Shown: positions 50,787 to 59,148 of the stretch, one piece after another
Layout: each line of letters starts with the position of its first letter
Position numbering within the stretch: the first letter of the stretch is position 1
From: Brucella pseudintermedia
GTDB taxonomy: Bacteria; Pseudomonadota; Alphaproteobacteria; Rhizobiales; Rhizobiaceae
Assembly (NCBI RefSeq): GCF_008932435.1
Contig: NZ_WBWE01000005.1
Span: 186,001-250,000, forward strand
Length of the DNA: 64,000 nucleotides
Direction: 5' to 3'
Notes under the pieces: generated by a model
What the model saw: the letters and a program-made list of their open reading frames with translations, nothing else
What the model was told of the DNA's origin: nothing
Databases searched by the model: none
Program-made: the position numbers and the translations under genes

Positions 50787-51215
50787 TCAGGCCCGTTTTC
50801 GAAGCGGCAGGCGTGCGGCGTCGAAGGCGTTGGCGAGCCTTGCCGTGTTCTTCACCGGGTCTTCGTCGGCATCCTCGAAAGCGATGTGGTTCAGCTCCAC
50901 GCCTGCCGTCTTGTCGGTAAGCGTCAGCCGGAAATAGGCATAGACGCCCTGATTGCGGAACTCCATGTCGAGCACGATGGCAGGCGGCGACTGCCAGTCG
51001 CAGCGATATTCCCCGCCATGACCGAGTTCCAGCGTGCCGGGAAAGAAGTAAAGCTCGGTCGCCGAACTGACGATATCGGCGATATTGGCAAAAAGCTCGC
51101 AGCGTATGAAAGCAATATAGTCGGCCGGATCGACCAGGCGAAGGTCGGCTGCGACTTCGCGCAGGTTTCCCGCAATGATCGCCTCGCGTTCGTTGGAGAA
51201 TTGCAGGCTTTTCAT
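50787..51215 (-). CDS. Hypothetical protein at the end of the flagellar operon
   Basis: A 142-aa cytoplasmic protein, MKSLQFSNEREAIIAGNLRE, with no TM segment. It contains alternating strands such as YFFPGTLELGHGGEYRCDW and AYFRLTLTDKTAGVELNHIAF, and ends in a basic tail, RLPLRKRA. No known domain is recognised. It follows flhB on the same strand after 124 nt that include a palindrome, so it may be the last gene of the motA-flhB block or separate. The overlapping plus-strand frame (50715-51257) lacks protein-like composition and is rejected. Function unknown. Confidence 0.7.
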   Translation of the reverse strand: MKSLQFSNEREAIIAGNLREVAADLRLVDPADYIAFIRCELFANIADIVSSATELYFFPGTLELGHGGEYRCDWQSPPAIVLDMEFRNQGVYAYFRLTLTDKTAGVELNHIAFEDADEDPVKNTARLANAFDAARLPLRKRA

Positions 51216-51294
51216 GGTCTCACCGCCAATCTGGGGAACAGGCTGTCACTGTTCTGAAACATATAAATATCATGACTATCCATTTGTTCGTATA

Positions 51295-51337
51295 CATGTC
51301 TTACTCCCAAAACCGGTTCCCGCTTTTGGGAGACATG
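51295..51337. repeat. 43-bp palindrome between flhB and the downstream hypothetical gene
   Basis: CATGTCT...CCCAAAA at 51295-51312 is complementary to TTTTGGG...ACATG at 51325-51337, around CCGGTTCCCGC. It resembles the second repeat subtype at 37710-37806 (shared AAAACCG-TTC-C-CTTTT core). It ends 2 nt from the flhB stop and could act as its transcript end. Confidence 0.65.
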
Positions 51338-51339
51338 CT

Positions 51340-52410
51340 CTAATGCAATGCATGTCGCGCATTGATGACCCGGATCAGCTCGGCCACGGCCTTGTAGAAT
51401 TCCGGCGCAATCATCTGGTCGACATTGACCTGTTTGTAGAGCGCGCGCGCCAGCGGAACGTCCTCGAATATCGGGATGGAATGCTGTGCGGCGATCTCTC
51501 TTATCTTGAGAGCGATCAGATCCTGCCCCTTTGCCACGACGACCGGAGCGGCATCCTGCTCCGGCTTGTAGCGCAGTGCTACGGAAAAATGAGTCGGATT
51601 TGCGACGATGAGCGTTGCCGTCGGCACGGTGTTGATCATGCGGCGGCGCGCACGGTCGCGGCCGAGCGATCGCAGGCGCGACTTGACCAGCGGGTCACCT
51701 TCCGACTGCTTCAGCTCGTCTTTCACTTCCTGCCGGGTCATGCGCAGTTCCTGCCGCCAGTGAATGCGCGACCAGGCAAGGTCGAAACCGGCGATTGCCG
51801 TAATCGCCAGAACATTGGCGACGAGCAGGCGCACCATGTTCTCGCGCAGAAATTCCGGCAAGGCGCTCGGATCGGAGGCGACCGCATCGGTGAAAAGGCT
51901 GTTGCCGCTGAAGAAGACGACAAAGACGATGACGCTCGCCGCCAGGAATTTCGCCAGCGACTTGAGAAACTCGACCTGACCGGCGCGCCCGAAAATGCGC
52001 TGCCATCCCTTGAGGGGCGATATGCGCGATGCCTGCGGGCGGATGCGCTCGCCAACGAAGCGCGGCACGTTCTGGAACGCGGAAGCCGCGATGCCGGCAA
52101 GCGGAATGATGATGAACACCGGCACGAGGGCCGCGCCGACGGCGAGCGCCAGCACGCCAAACAGGCGGCTCGCATCCTCGGCGCTGTTCAAGAGCCAGTC
52201 CTCGGGGCGGTCGATCAGCTCGCGCAGGAAGACGGCAAGCTTCGTTGTGGCAGGTCCTGCGACAAAGACCGCGATAATCAGAAAGGAAGCGATACCGGCA
52301 AGGATCGGCGTTTCGCGTGAGAAGGGCATATTGCCCTTTTCCAAGGCGTCGCGGATTTTCTGCTCGGTCGCTTCTTCTGTTTTGCTTTCCTTGTCAGCAT
52401 CATCTGCCAT
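51340..52410 (-). CDS. flhB: Flagellar export switch protein FlhB
   Basis: A 356-aa inner-membrane component of the flagellar type III export gate. The N-terminus DKESKTEEATEQKIRDALEKGNMPFSRE matches the family (two segments). Four TM helices lie between about 35 and 215. The autocleavage site NPTH is near residue 270, followed by a cytoplasmic domain with ALRYKPEQDAAPVVVAKGQD. FlhB switches export from rod/hook to filament subunits. It is 12 nt downstream of fliG in the leftward flagellar block. Length is typical. Confidence 0.96.
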   Translation of the reverse strand: MADDADKESKTEEATEQKIRDALEKGNMPFSRETPILAGIASFLIIAVFVAGPATTKLAVFLRELIDRPEDWLLNSAEDASRLFGVLALAVGAALVPVFIIIPLAGIAASAFQNVPRFVGERIRPQASRISPLKGWQRIFGRAGQVEFLKSLAKFLAASVIVFVVFFSGNSLFTDAVASDPSALPEFLRENMVRLLVANVLAITAIAGFDLAWSRIHWRQELRMTRQEVKDELKQSEGDPLVKSRLRSLGRDRARRRMINTVPTATLIVANPTHFSVALRYKPEQDAAPVVVAKGQDLIALKIREIAAQHSIPIFEDVPLARALYKQVNVDQMIAPEFYKAVAELIRVINARHALH

Positions 52411-52422
52411 GGGTCACCGCAA

Positions 52423-53478
52423 TCAGGACGAAGCTTCGCCAGCGTCGAGGGTGATGATTCCGCGCTCGGAAAGGTCGATGGCGATACGGGCTATCGTGCG
52501 GCGCGCATCGGCAATGTTCTGCGCTGTTATGTTGCCCTGTTCCGCGCCAAGCTCGGTTTCCACCATGCGTCGGCCACGGGTCGAGAGCGAGGAGAGAACC
52601 AGTTCCTGAAGCCTTGTGTCGGCCCCGCGCAGCGCGGTTGCGATCTGTTCGGTCTGCACTTCATCGAAGAGCAGCAGGCGCGCGCGCTGCGACAGGCGTT
52701 CAATGTCTTCAAAGGTGAAGAGCTTGGCCTTGATGCGGTTGAGATCGTCGCGGTTGAGGTCTTCGAGGCTCGCCATCAGTTCTTCCATCTCGCTTCTGTC
52801 GAGCTGGTTGAAGATGTTGGCGATCTGGCCGTGATGTGCCTTGACCGGACCGGAATCGCTGCGGCCCAGAAGGTCGCGCCGCAGCACGTCTTCCAGAATT
52901 TCCACTGCCGCTGGCGCCACATTGCCGATATGGAGCGAGCGCTGCACGACGGCATTGCGCAGTTGCGGCGGCAGGACGACGAACAGCCGCGCTGCAAGGT
53001 CGGACGGCAGCTTCGACACGATATAGGCGATGATCTGCGGATGCTGGTCGGTCAGATAGGCTTGCAGGCTTTCCACCGGCAGGCGTGCGAGCTGCACCCA
53101 GACCGATTCCTGAACGAGCTGCGGCTGGACGCGGTCTTCGAGAACGGCATCCACCTCTTCCTGCGGCAGCGCTTCGCGCAGCAGGCCCTCGAAGCGCTGG
53201 GCAGCTTCCGAAACCGGCGCGCCTTCGGCAAAGGAATCCTCGAACTGCTTGACGAGCTGCTCGAAATCGAGCGGTGAAATCGGCTCCAGCGTGCGGGCAT
53301 GACCGGCAAGCTTGCGCAGGTCCTCGGCATTGAAATGCTTGAGAAGGCGCGCGGCGGCAGGCCGCCCGATGGCAACGAGGATCGCCGCCGCCTTTTGCGG
53401 GCCGGTCAGCGTATCGATGAGGCCGGTCGCGCCGCCTTCCATGTCGTCCGCAAGCGCCTGCTGTTCATTGTCGGCCAT
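52423..53478 (-). CDS. fliG: Flagellar motor switch protein FliG
   Basis: A 351-aa C-ring protein that couples the MS ring to FliM and interacts with MotA for torque. The N-terminal domain has GPQKAAAILVAIG. The middle domain has EHP-like DQHPQIIAYIVSKLP. The C-terminal torque domain has LGRSDSGPVKAHHGQIANIFNQLDR-type sequence and the charged helix FTFEDIERLSQRARLLLFDEVQTEQIATAL (several segments). The start is taken as MADNEQQAL (ATG at 53478), just after a GTG at 53484. It is downstream of fliN with an 11-nt gap. Confidence 0.95.
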   Translation of the reverse strand: MADNEQQALADDMEGGATGLIDTLTGPQKAAAILVAIGRPAAARLLKHFNAEDLRKLAGHARTLEPISPLDFEQLVKQFEDSFAEGAPVSEAAQRFEGLLREALPQEEVDAVLEDRVQPQLVQESVWVQLARLPVESLQAYLTDQHPQIIAYIVSKLPSDLAARLFVVLPPQLRNAVVQRSLHIGNVAPAAVEILEDVLRRDLLGRSDSGPVKAHHGQIANIFNQLDRSEMEELMASLEDLNRDDLNRIKAKLFTFEDIERLSQRARLLLFDEVQTEQIATALRGADTRLQELVLSSLSTRGRRMVETELGAEQGNITAQNIADARRTIARIAIDLSERGIITLDAGEASS

Positions 53479-53489
53479 GGTCACGTCCG

Positions 53490-53837
53490 TTACTTGCCGA
53501 TGATTTCGGTGAGGCTGACACCGAAACGCGAGGAATCGTCTTCCAAAACGATCACTTCCCCACGCGCGATGACGCGGCCATTGACCACGATATCGACCGG
53601 ATCGCCGATCTGCTTGTCGAGGGTGATGACCGCGCCGCGACCAAGCTTCATCAGATTGGCGACCGGCATGGTCGTGCCGCCAAGAACCACCTGCACATCG
53701 ACGGGAATGCCCATGATGAGTTCGAGATTGGGCTTGGATGGACCTTTCTGGGCGCTGCGCGGCTTTTCCTCGCGCAGTTCCTCAATGGCTTCGTCCAGTT
53801 CCTGCTGCATGTTGTTTTCCTTATTGTCCGCGCTCAT
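53490..53837 (-). CDS. fliN: Flagellar motor switch protein FliN
   Basis: A 115-aa protein: an acidic N-terminal 40 residues, then a SpoA/surface-presentation domain (about 40-115) with [35 protein letters not shown] and the final [12 protein letters not shown], in separate segments. It forms the base of the C-ring and helps dock export cargo. The ATG overlaps the stop of the upstream hypothetical gene as ATGA. Length is typical. Confidence 0.95.
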   Translation of the reverse strand: MSADNKENNMQQELDEAIEELREEKPRSAQKGPSKPNLELIMGIPVDVQVVLGGTTMPVANLMKLGRGAVITLDKQIGDPVDIVVNGRVIARGEVIVLEDDSSRFGVSLTEIIGK

Positions 53838-54292
53838 GCCTGGCCTGCGAGATTTACGGTAGCTTTACGGACCGCGCGGCGCACAAAAACCGGCAGCGCA
53901 TTCTTTTCCTTCGGAAGCGCTTGTTCGGTGACGGTCGCGATCCTGTCTTCGCTGCGTGCGCTATCGGCGACGTTGCGCGCATGGCGTATGTCGCGGGTCA
54001 GCGCCTTGCGCAGCCGGTTCAGTTCCTCGATCGCTTCTTCCATTTCGCGGCGCACGCGCTGCGTTTCGGCAAGACGGGCTTCAAGCTTGTTGTTTTCGTC
54101 GGTCAAGTCGGTGCGCTCGCTCTGGATCGCCTTGACGGCGCGTTCCAGCCCGTTGGAGGCGGCTGCAACGCGCAGCGCCAGCACCTTGCCGAGCTTGATC
54201 GTCTCGTTGGCCTTGCGGCCCACCACGATGAGCGCGCCCAGCGATGCAAGAGCCATCAATGTCGAAAGAACGTTAGCCAGCAACAAGCTCAT
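53834..54292 (-). CDS. Hypothetical membrane-anchored coiled-coil protein between fliM and fliN
   Basis: A 152-aa protein. One N-terminal TM (about residues 5-24, [20 protein letters not shown]) is followed by a long charged helix (about 45-110) rich in Glu/Arg/Leu with heptad character ([20 protein letters not shown]). A basic C-terminal tail follows. It overlaps fliM by 20 nt and fliN by 4 nt (ATGA), so it is made together with the C-ring proteins. I do not recognise a family; FliM and FliN usually adjoin or are separated only by known genes. A motor or C-ring accessory role is inference from position. Confidence 0.8.
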   Translation of the reverse strand: MSLLLANVLSTLMALASLGALIVVGRKANETIKLGKVLALRVAAASNGLERAVKAIQSERTDLTDENNKLEARLAETQRVRREMEEAIEELNRLRKALTRDIRHARNVADSARSEDRIATVTEQALPKEKNALPVFVRRAVRKATVNLAGQA

Positions 54293-55238
54293 CGATGAAA
54301 TCCTCTTCCTGATTGACCGGGTCGCCGACCTTGACTGTGAAATGAATGCCCGATTTGCCGAGCGTGCACTTGAAAAGCTGCTGGTCGCCCGCGCGCAGGC
54401 GCACCTGCTGCATGGCGTCGGCAGGCAGTTTCAGAACCTGGCCGATTTCCAGCATCGACAAGGCGTCCAGCGTCATCGATCCCTGCTGGATAAAGGCTTC
54501 GAGTTCGATGCGCGCGCGGCTGACTTCGTGGCGCAGCTTCTTCGCCCAGCTTGGATCGGCCTGGTTCATCGGGCGGCGCAAAAAGGCGGCCACGGCATCC
54601 TGCATCGGCTTGTGCGTGCTGCGCGGTAAAAGCAGATGCACCTGCCCGGTCTTGCCTGCGGCAGCAACATCGATGCGGCAGGAAAAAAGGCGCGAGCGCT
54701 CGAAATTCTCGCGGTCGAATTCGGCGGTATCGATGCATTCACCGGCGGCAAAAAGCGCCTGGCCGTTCGCTTGTCCGTTTCCGGCAAAGACGTGATCGAG
54801 AGAAGTCGCAAGATGACCGGCCAGAAGCGCGGAAATCTTCTGCTCCAGCATCCCGAAGGGACGGTCCGCATCGACGGAGCCCATATTTCCCTGCGCGCCG
54901 AACATTGCCTCGATCACGGAGAAGACAAGCGTCGCATCGGCGGTGAAGTAAAGCGTGCAGCCCCAGCGCTCGGCCCTCAGGGGCGCGATGATCGCAGCCT
55001 TGTCGAGAATATCGCCAAAGGCGGCATCGTCGGTGCTTTCCACCTGTCCGGCCTCAATGTCGAATGCGGCAGCGCAGCCGTGTTTCAGCCGGTCGCAGAA
55101 ATGCGTCGAGGCATCCTTGAACACATGGGCAAGCGATTTCAGGTCGTCGCCCGAAAGACCGGCTGCGCGCAGCACATTCTCGGCCAGAACATCGGTTTTG
55201 CGGTTTTGTCCCAATGTGGCGGTTTCGGCGGTGGTCAT
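54273..55238 (-). CDS. fliM: Flagellar motor switch protein FliM (divergent)
   Basis: A 321-aa C-ring protein. The middle CheC-like domain is about 50-225, with VFSVIEAMFGAQGNMGSVDADRPFGMLEQK in parts. The C-terminal SpoA domain is about 250-315: SMLEIGQVLKLPADAMQQV and FKCTLGKSGIHFTVKVGD. The N-terminus, MTTAETATLGQNRK, lacks the LSQ-EIDALL motif by which FliM usually binds phospho-CheY. The start is the ATG at 55238, one base after the motA stop. The frame is open to 55334 inside motA, which is rejected. Identity is supported by the motA-fliM-fliN-fliG order. Confidence 0.88.
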   Translation of the reverse strand: MTTAETATLGQNRKTDVLAENVLRAAGLSGDDLKSLAHVFKDASTHFCDRLKHGCAAAFDIEAGQVESTDDAAFGDILDKAAIIAPLRAERWGCTLYFTADATLVFSVIEAMFGAQGNMGSVDADRPFGMLEQKISALLAGHLATSLDHVFAGNGQANGQALFAAGECIDTAEFDRENFERSRLFSCRIDVAAAGKTGQVHLLLPRSTHKPMQDAVAAFLRRPMNQADPSWAKKLRHEVSRARIELEAFIQQGSMTLDALSMLEIGQVLKLPADAMQQVRLRAGDQQLFKCTLGKSGIHFTVKVGDPVNQEEDFIDELVAG

Positions 55239-55239
55239 C

Positions 55240-56112
55240 TTACGCGGCCTGCTGGGTCGGCGCGCTCGCCATGGTTTCCTGCTCGACCACATCGATGGTC
55301 GGGCGATCATAGGCGGAGATGGTCTTGCGGCCATATTCCACGGCGATCTGCGGCAGGGAGCCGTTCATATAGGCGAGAAGCGTCTGCTTCACGACGATAT
55401 AAAGACGATTGTTCTTTTCGCGGGTCGATTTGATCTTGGCTGCGATCGGGCCGACGACGCCGTAGGAGAAGAAGATACCGGCAAAGGTGCCGACGAGGGC
55501 CGCGCCGATCAGATGGCCTAGCACTTCCGGCGACTGGTCGAGCGCGCCCATGGCCTTGATGACGCCAAGCACGGCGGCGACGATGCCGAGTGCGGGAAGC
55601 GCTTCGGAAATGCTGACCATGGCGTGGTAGGGCTTGAGCTTGTCGCGGGCGATGGTGTGGATTTCCTCGTCCATCAGCGCCTCGATTTCATGCGAGCGCA
55701 CATTGCCGACGATGATGAGGCGGCAATAATCGCAGATGAAGTTGGTGAGGTCCTCTTTCTTCAATACGCTCGGATAAGCCTGGAAGATCGGCGATTCCTT
55801 CGGATTGTCGATATGCACTTCCACTTCATTGCGCGACTTGGCGCGCAGCTCGCGCATCAGGCTGTAGAGCACGCCCAGAACGTCAAGATAGTCGCGCTGC
55901 TTGGGAACCGCATTGCTGAATGCCTCCATGCAGGCGCGGCCCGTGTCCTTCACCAGCGAAAACGGATTGGCGATGAAAAAGGTGCCGAGTGCCGCGCCCA
56001 GAATGATGACGAACTCCCACGGCTGGATGAGCACGCTGACATGTCCGCCCATGGCGATAAAGCCGCCCAGCATACAGCCCAGTGTGATGACAAGACCGAC
56101 AATAATGCCCAA
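55240..56112 (-). CDS. motA: Flagellar motor stator protein MotA
   Basis: A 290-aa inner-membrane stator subunit with four TM segments: [43 protein letters not shown], and two later ones ([21 protein letters not shown] and [21 protein letters not shown], with the usual conserved Pro/Gly residues). The cytoplasmic loop with its charged residues lies between them. The start is TTG at 56112, with GGGAG 9 nt upstream. It is the first gene of the leftward flagellar block. MotB is not in the window. Confidence 0.94.
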   Translation of the reverse strand: MGIIVGLVITLGCMLGGFIAMGGHVSVLIQPWEFVIILGAALGTFFIANPFSLVKDTGRACMEAFSNAVPKQRDYLDVLGVLYSLMRELRAKSRNEVEVHIDNPKESPIFQAYPSVLKKEDLTNFICDYCRLIIVGNVRSHEIEALMDEEIHTIARDKLKPYHAMVSISEALPALGIVAAVLGVIKAMGALDQSPEVLGHLIGAALVGTFAGIFFSYGVVGPIAAKIKSTREKNNRLYIVVKQTLLAYMNGSLPQIAVEYGRKTISAYDRPTIDVVEQETMASAPTQQAA

Positions 56113-56269
56113 AGCTCGAGACTCCCGTACATTCTCTTTGCCGGGAACCTAAGCGCTGCGCCTTGCGCGAACCTTGTCTGGGGCAAGCTAGACTTCGGTC
56201 AGCCTTGGCCAGCTTCGGACAAGCTTGGTCTTTCATAAAGAGCGTAAATTTCAGCAGGGGGTCATGCGC

Positions 56270-57058
56270 ATGGTCGATACGATGACGAGCTATCGCCTGA
56301 TCGCGTCGGATATGGCGCGGTCGTTGCAGCGTGTTTCAAAGGAACCGATGGTTGAGCGGGAAACCGCCTACTACAAGGAGAATATCGGCAAGGTGAAATC
56401 CATTGATGATTTCATGGCCGACACCCGCCTTTATAATTACGCGCTGAAGGCGTTTGGCCTGGAGGACATGGCCTTCGCCAAGGCGTTTGTGCGCAAGATA
56501 TTGACCGAAGGCATCAAGAGCGATGATGCCATGGCAAACAAGCTGACCGACAAGCGCTACAAGGAATTTGCGACGGTCTTCGATTTCGAGGGCAAGGGCG
56601 CGGAGGCGACCCAGGGCACCGCGGCGCAGCAGGGCGTGGTCGACAAATATCTTCGCCAGACGCTGGAGACGGAAGCGGGAAGCCAGAACGAAGGCGTGCG
56701 GCTGGCGCTCTATTTCCAGCGCAAGGCGCCGACGCTGACCAATGCCTATGAAATTCTGGGCGATAAGGCGCTGGTGTCGATGATCCAGACGACCTTTGGC
56801 TGGCCGTCCACCATATCCAATGCCGATATCGACAAGCAGGCAAAGATGATCGAGGACAAGATCGACTTCACCAAAATGTCCGATCCCGATTATGTCTCCA
56901 AGCTGATTTCACGATTTACCGCCATGTATGAGATGAACAACCCGACCGCGAGCAGCCCGGCCTCGATTGCGTCCCTGCTTCTGGGCGGCACGTCTTCGGT
57001 CGGCATTTCGATGGATATCCTCAGCACCTTGCAGAACTTCAAGCCGGGCGGGCGCTAG
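56270..57058 (+). CDS. DUF1217 flagellar-locus protein
   Basis: A 262-aa protein starting MVDTMTSYRLIASDMARSLQRV. It shows ENIGKVKSIDDFMADTRLYNYALKAFGLEDM, then NVGKYLRQ-like VVDKYLRQTLETEAGSQNEGVRLALYFQRK, and a Ser/Ala-rich tail. These match DUF1217 (about 150 aa, often repeated), found almost only beside alphaproteobacterial flagellar genes. No signal peptide. The start was chosen with AGGGGG 8 nt upstream; the frame continues to 56225. It lies 3 nt before flgF, so it is the first gene of the rightward block. Its role is not established. Confidence 0.85.
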   Translation: MVDTMTSYRLIASDMARSLQRVSKEPMVERETAYYKENIGKVKSIDDFMADTRLYNYALKAFGLEDMAFAKAFVRKILTEGIKSDDAMANKLTDKRYKEFATVFDFEGKGAEATQGTAAQQGVVDKYLRQTLETEAGSQNEGVRLALYFQRKAPTLTNAYEILGDKALVSMIQTTFGWPSTISNADIDKQAKMIEDKIDFTKMSDPDYVSKLISRFTAMYEMNNPTASSPASIASLLLGGTSSVGISMDILSTLQNFKPGGR

Positions 57059-57061
57059 GCG

Positions 57062-57793
57062 ATGCAGAATAATTCGATTTATGTAGGGCTTTCCTCGCTC
57101 ATCACGCTTGAACGGCGGATGGATGCCATTGCCCATAACGTCGCCAATGTTTCCACGGTCGGGTTCCGGGGCGAGGGCACCAAGTTCGAGACCATCGTAT
57201 CGAGCAAGGCCAGCGACGATGTGAGTTTTGCCACCGCAGGCAAGAGCTTCATCCGCACCGAGGCAGGCCCGATGATCAAGACCGACAATCCGCTGGATGT
57301 CGCGGTCAAGGGCGATGTGTGGATGTCGATCTCCACGCCGCAGGGCCAGATCTATACGCGAGACGGGCGCATGAACATGCTGCCGACGGGCGATCTCGTC
57401 ACCGTCACCGGCCATCCGGTTCTCGATGTCGGCGGCGCGCCCATCGTGCTCAATCCGGCTGGCGGCGCGCCGAAGATTTCGAGCGACGGCGCAATCTACC
57501 AGAACGGCGCGCAGATCGGCGCCATCGGTCTCTTCACCATTCCCGCCGATGCCGACCTCACCTATGCGGGCACGTCCGGCGTGATCCCGAACAAGCCTGC
57601 CCAGCCAGTGGCCGATGACAACAGCGTGGGTGTCGTGCAGGGCATGATCGAGGGGTCGAATGTCGATGCCATGACGGAGATGACCCGCCTCATCAGCGTC
57701 AGCCGCGCCTTCGAGCAGGTCAACAATCTGCTGGCGCAGCAGGAGACCACCGTTTCTGAAGCCATCAAGACCCTGGGCTCCAGAAACGGATGA
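57062..57793 (+). CDS. flgF: Flagellar proximal rod protein FlgF
   Basis: A 243-aa rod protein. The N-terminal rod motif is SSLITLERRMDAIAHNVANVSTVGFR (two segments), the central D1 domain has DNPLDVAVKGDVWM and GQIYTRDGRMNMLPTGDLVT, and the C-terminal helix has EMTRLISVSRAFEQVNNLL. Exported by the flagellar type III system to the periplasmic rod. It overlaps fliI by ATGA. FlgG-like features are also present, but the ~20 aa shorter length and the presence of a separate flgG favour FlgF. Confidence 0.93.
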   Translation: MQNNSIYVGLSSLITLERRMDAIAHNVANVSTVGFRGEGTKFETIVSSKASDDVSFATAGKSFIRTEAGPMIKTDNPLDVAVKGDVWMSISTPQGQIYTRDGRMNMLPTGDLVTVTGHPVLDVGGAPIVLNPAGGAPKISSDGAIYQNGAQIGAIGLFTIPADADLTYAGTSGVIPNKPAQPVADDNSVGVVQGMIEGSNVDAMTEMTRLISVSRAFEQVNNLLAQQETTVSEAIKTLGSRNG

Positions 57794-59148
57794 CGCCTGA
57801 TCTGCCGCTCTCCCGTCTTGCCGCTTTTGCCCGTCAGCAGTCGGTGGCACATAAGCCGCTCACCGGTATCGGCGGAACGGTAAGCGACGTGTCGCGTTCG
57901 GCGATTGCCGTGCGCGGGCTTTCGCGCGAGGCGCGGCTGGGCGATGCGGTGGCGATCCATGCGCAAGGCAATCAGTGCCTTGCGGAGATCATCCGGGTGG
58001 CGGATGCGCAGGTGCTGGTAAAACCCTTTGACGACCGCATCATTCCCTCGCTTGGCGCAGCGGTTTTCGAGGAAGGACCGCTCAATATCCGCCCGGCACC
58101 GGAATGGCGCGGGCGCGTCATCAATGCGCTGGGCCAGCCGATTGACGGCAAGGGCGCCTTGCAGCCCGGCACGCGGCCCATGGCGTCCGAGAGCCTTGCG
58201 CCCGCTGCGCTTCGCCGCGCGCGGGTGGATCGCGGTTTGCGCACCGGCGTCAATGTCATCGATATTTTCACGCCGCTCTGCTTCGGCCAGCGCATCGGCA
58301 TCTTTGCGGGTTCTGGCGTCGGCAAGTCGACGCTGCTCGCCATGATGACGCGCGCGGCGGATTTCGACACGGTGGTGCTGGCCTTGACCGGCGAGCGCGG
58401 ACGCGAAGTGCGCGAGATGCTGGAAGAAACCATGGCCGGCCATCTCGACAAGACCATCACGGTGGTTGCGACTGGCGATGAAAGCCCGATGATGCGCCGC
58501 CTCGCGCCCAACACCGCGACCGCCATTGCCGAATATTTCCGCGACCTTGGCCATAATGTCCTGCTGATCGTCGATTCCGTCACGCGCTTTGCCCATGCCG
58601 CGCGCGAGGTGGCGATTGCGGCGGAAGAGCCGCCGGTTTCGCGTGGCTATCCGCCAAGCGTCTTCAGCCAGCTGCCGCGCCTTCTGGAGCGTGCAGGACC
58701 GGGCATTACGGAAGCTGGCGGCAGCATCACCGGCATCTATTCGGTGCTGGTCGATGGCGACGATCATAACGAACCGGTTTCCGACACCATTCGCGGCACG
58801 CTGGACGGTCACATCGTGCTCGACCGGGCGATTGCGGCGCAGGGCCGCTTTCCGGCGGTCGATATTCCGGGCTCCGTTTCGCGCCTTGCAAAGCACAACT
58901 GGACGCCGGAACAGCGCAAGCTCGTCAGCCAGTTGCGGGGCATGGTCGCCCGTTTCGAGGAAACGCGCGATTTGCGCGCCATCGGCGCCTACCAGAAGGG
59001 CCATGATGGCCTTCTGGATCAGGCCGTCGATCTTGTGCCGCGTATCTATGATGCCTTGCAGCAATCGCCGGAAACCGGCCTATCGGACGATCCCTATAAC
59101 GACCTTGCCGCGGCCCTGCGCGGCGACAGACAGGCGCAACACGCATGA
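57790..59148 (+). CDS. fliI: Flagellar export ATPase FliI
   Basis: A 452-aa F1-beta-like ATPase that energises flagellar export. Walker A FAGSGVGKSTLL is around residue 175, Walker B is LLIVDSVTRFAHAAREVAIA, and the GERGREV and SRGYPPSVFSQLPRLLERAG segments are typical. Other seen parts are LGQPIDGKG and GSITGIYSVLVDGDDHNEP. It overlaps flgF upstream and the next gene downstream, both by ATGA. No fliH gene is recognised next to it. Confidence 0.96.
   Translation: MTPDLPLSRLAAFARQQSVAHKPLTGIGGTVSDVSRSAIAVRGLSREARLGDAVAIHAQGNQCLAEIIRVADAQVLVKPFDDRIIPSLGAAVFEEGPLNIRPAPEWRGRVINALGQPIDGKGALQPGTRPMASESLAPAALRRARVDRGLRTGVNVIDIFTPLCFGQRIGIFAGSGVGKSTLLAMMTRAADFDTVVLALTGERGREVREMLEETMAGHLDKTITVVATGDESPMMRRLAPNTATAIAEYFRDLGHNVLLIVDSVTRFAHAAREVAIAAEEPPVSRGYPPSVFSQLPRLLERAGPGITEAGGSITGIYSVLVDGDDHNEPVSDTIRGTLDGHIVLDRAIAAQGRFPAVDIPGSVSRLAKHNWTPEQRKLVSQLRGMVARFEETRDLRAIGAYQKGHDGLLDQAVDLVPRIYDALQQSPETGLSDDPYNDLAAALRGDRQAQHA

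Noticed and set aside
50715-51257. 180-aa plus-strand open frame downstream of vjbR
   Set aside because: Begins within the terminator hairpin and runs antisense to the more protein-like 142-aa minus-strand gene.
57562-59064. 500-aa minus-strand open frame over fliI
   Set aside because: Antisense shadow of fliI; His/Arg-rich, non-protein-like composition.
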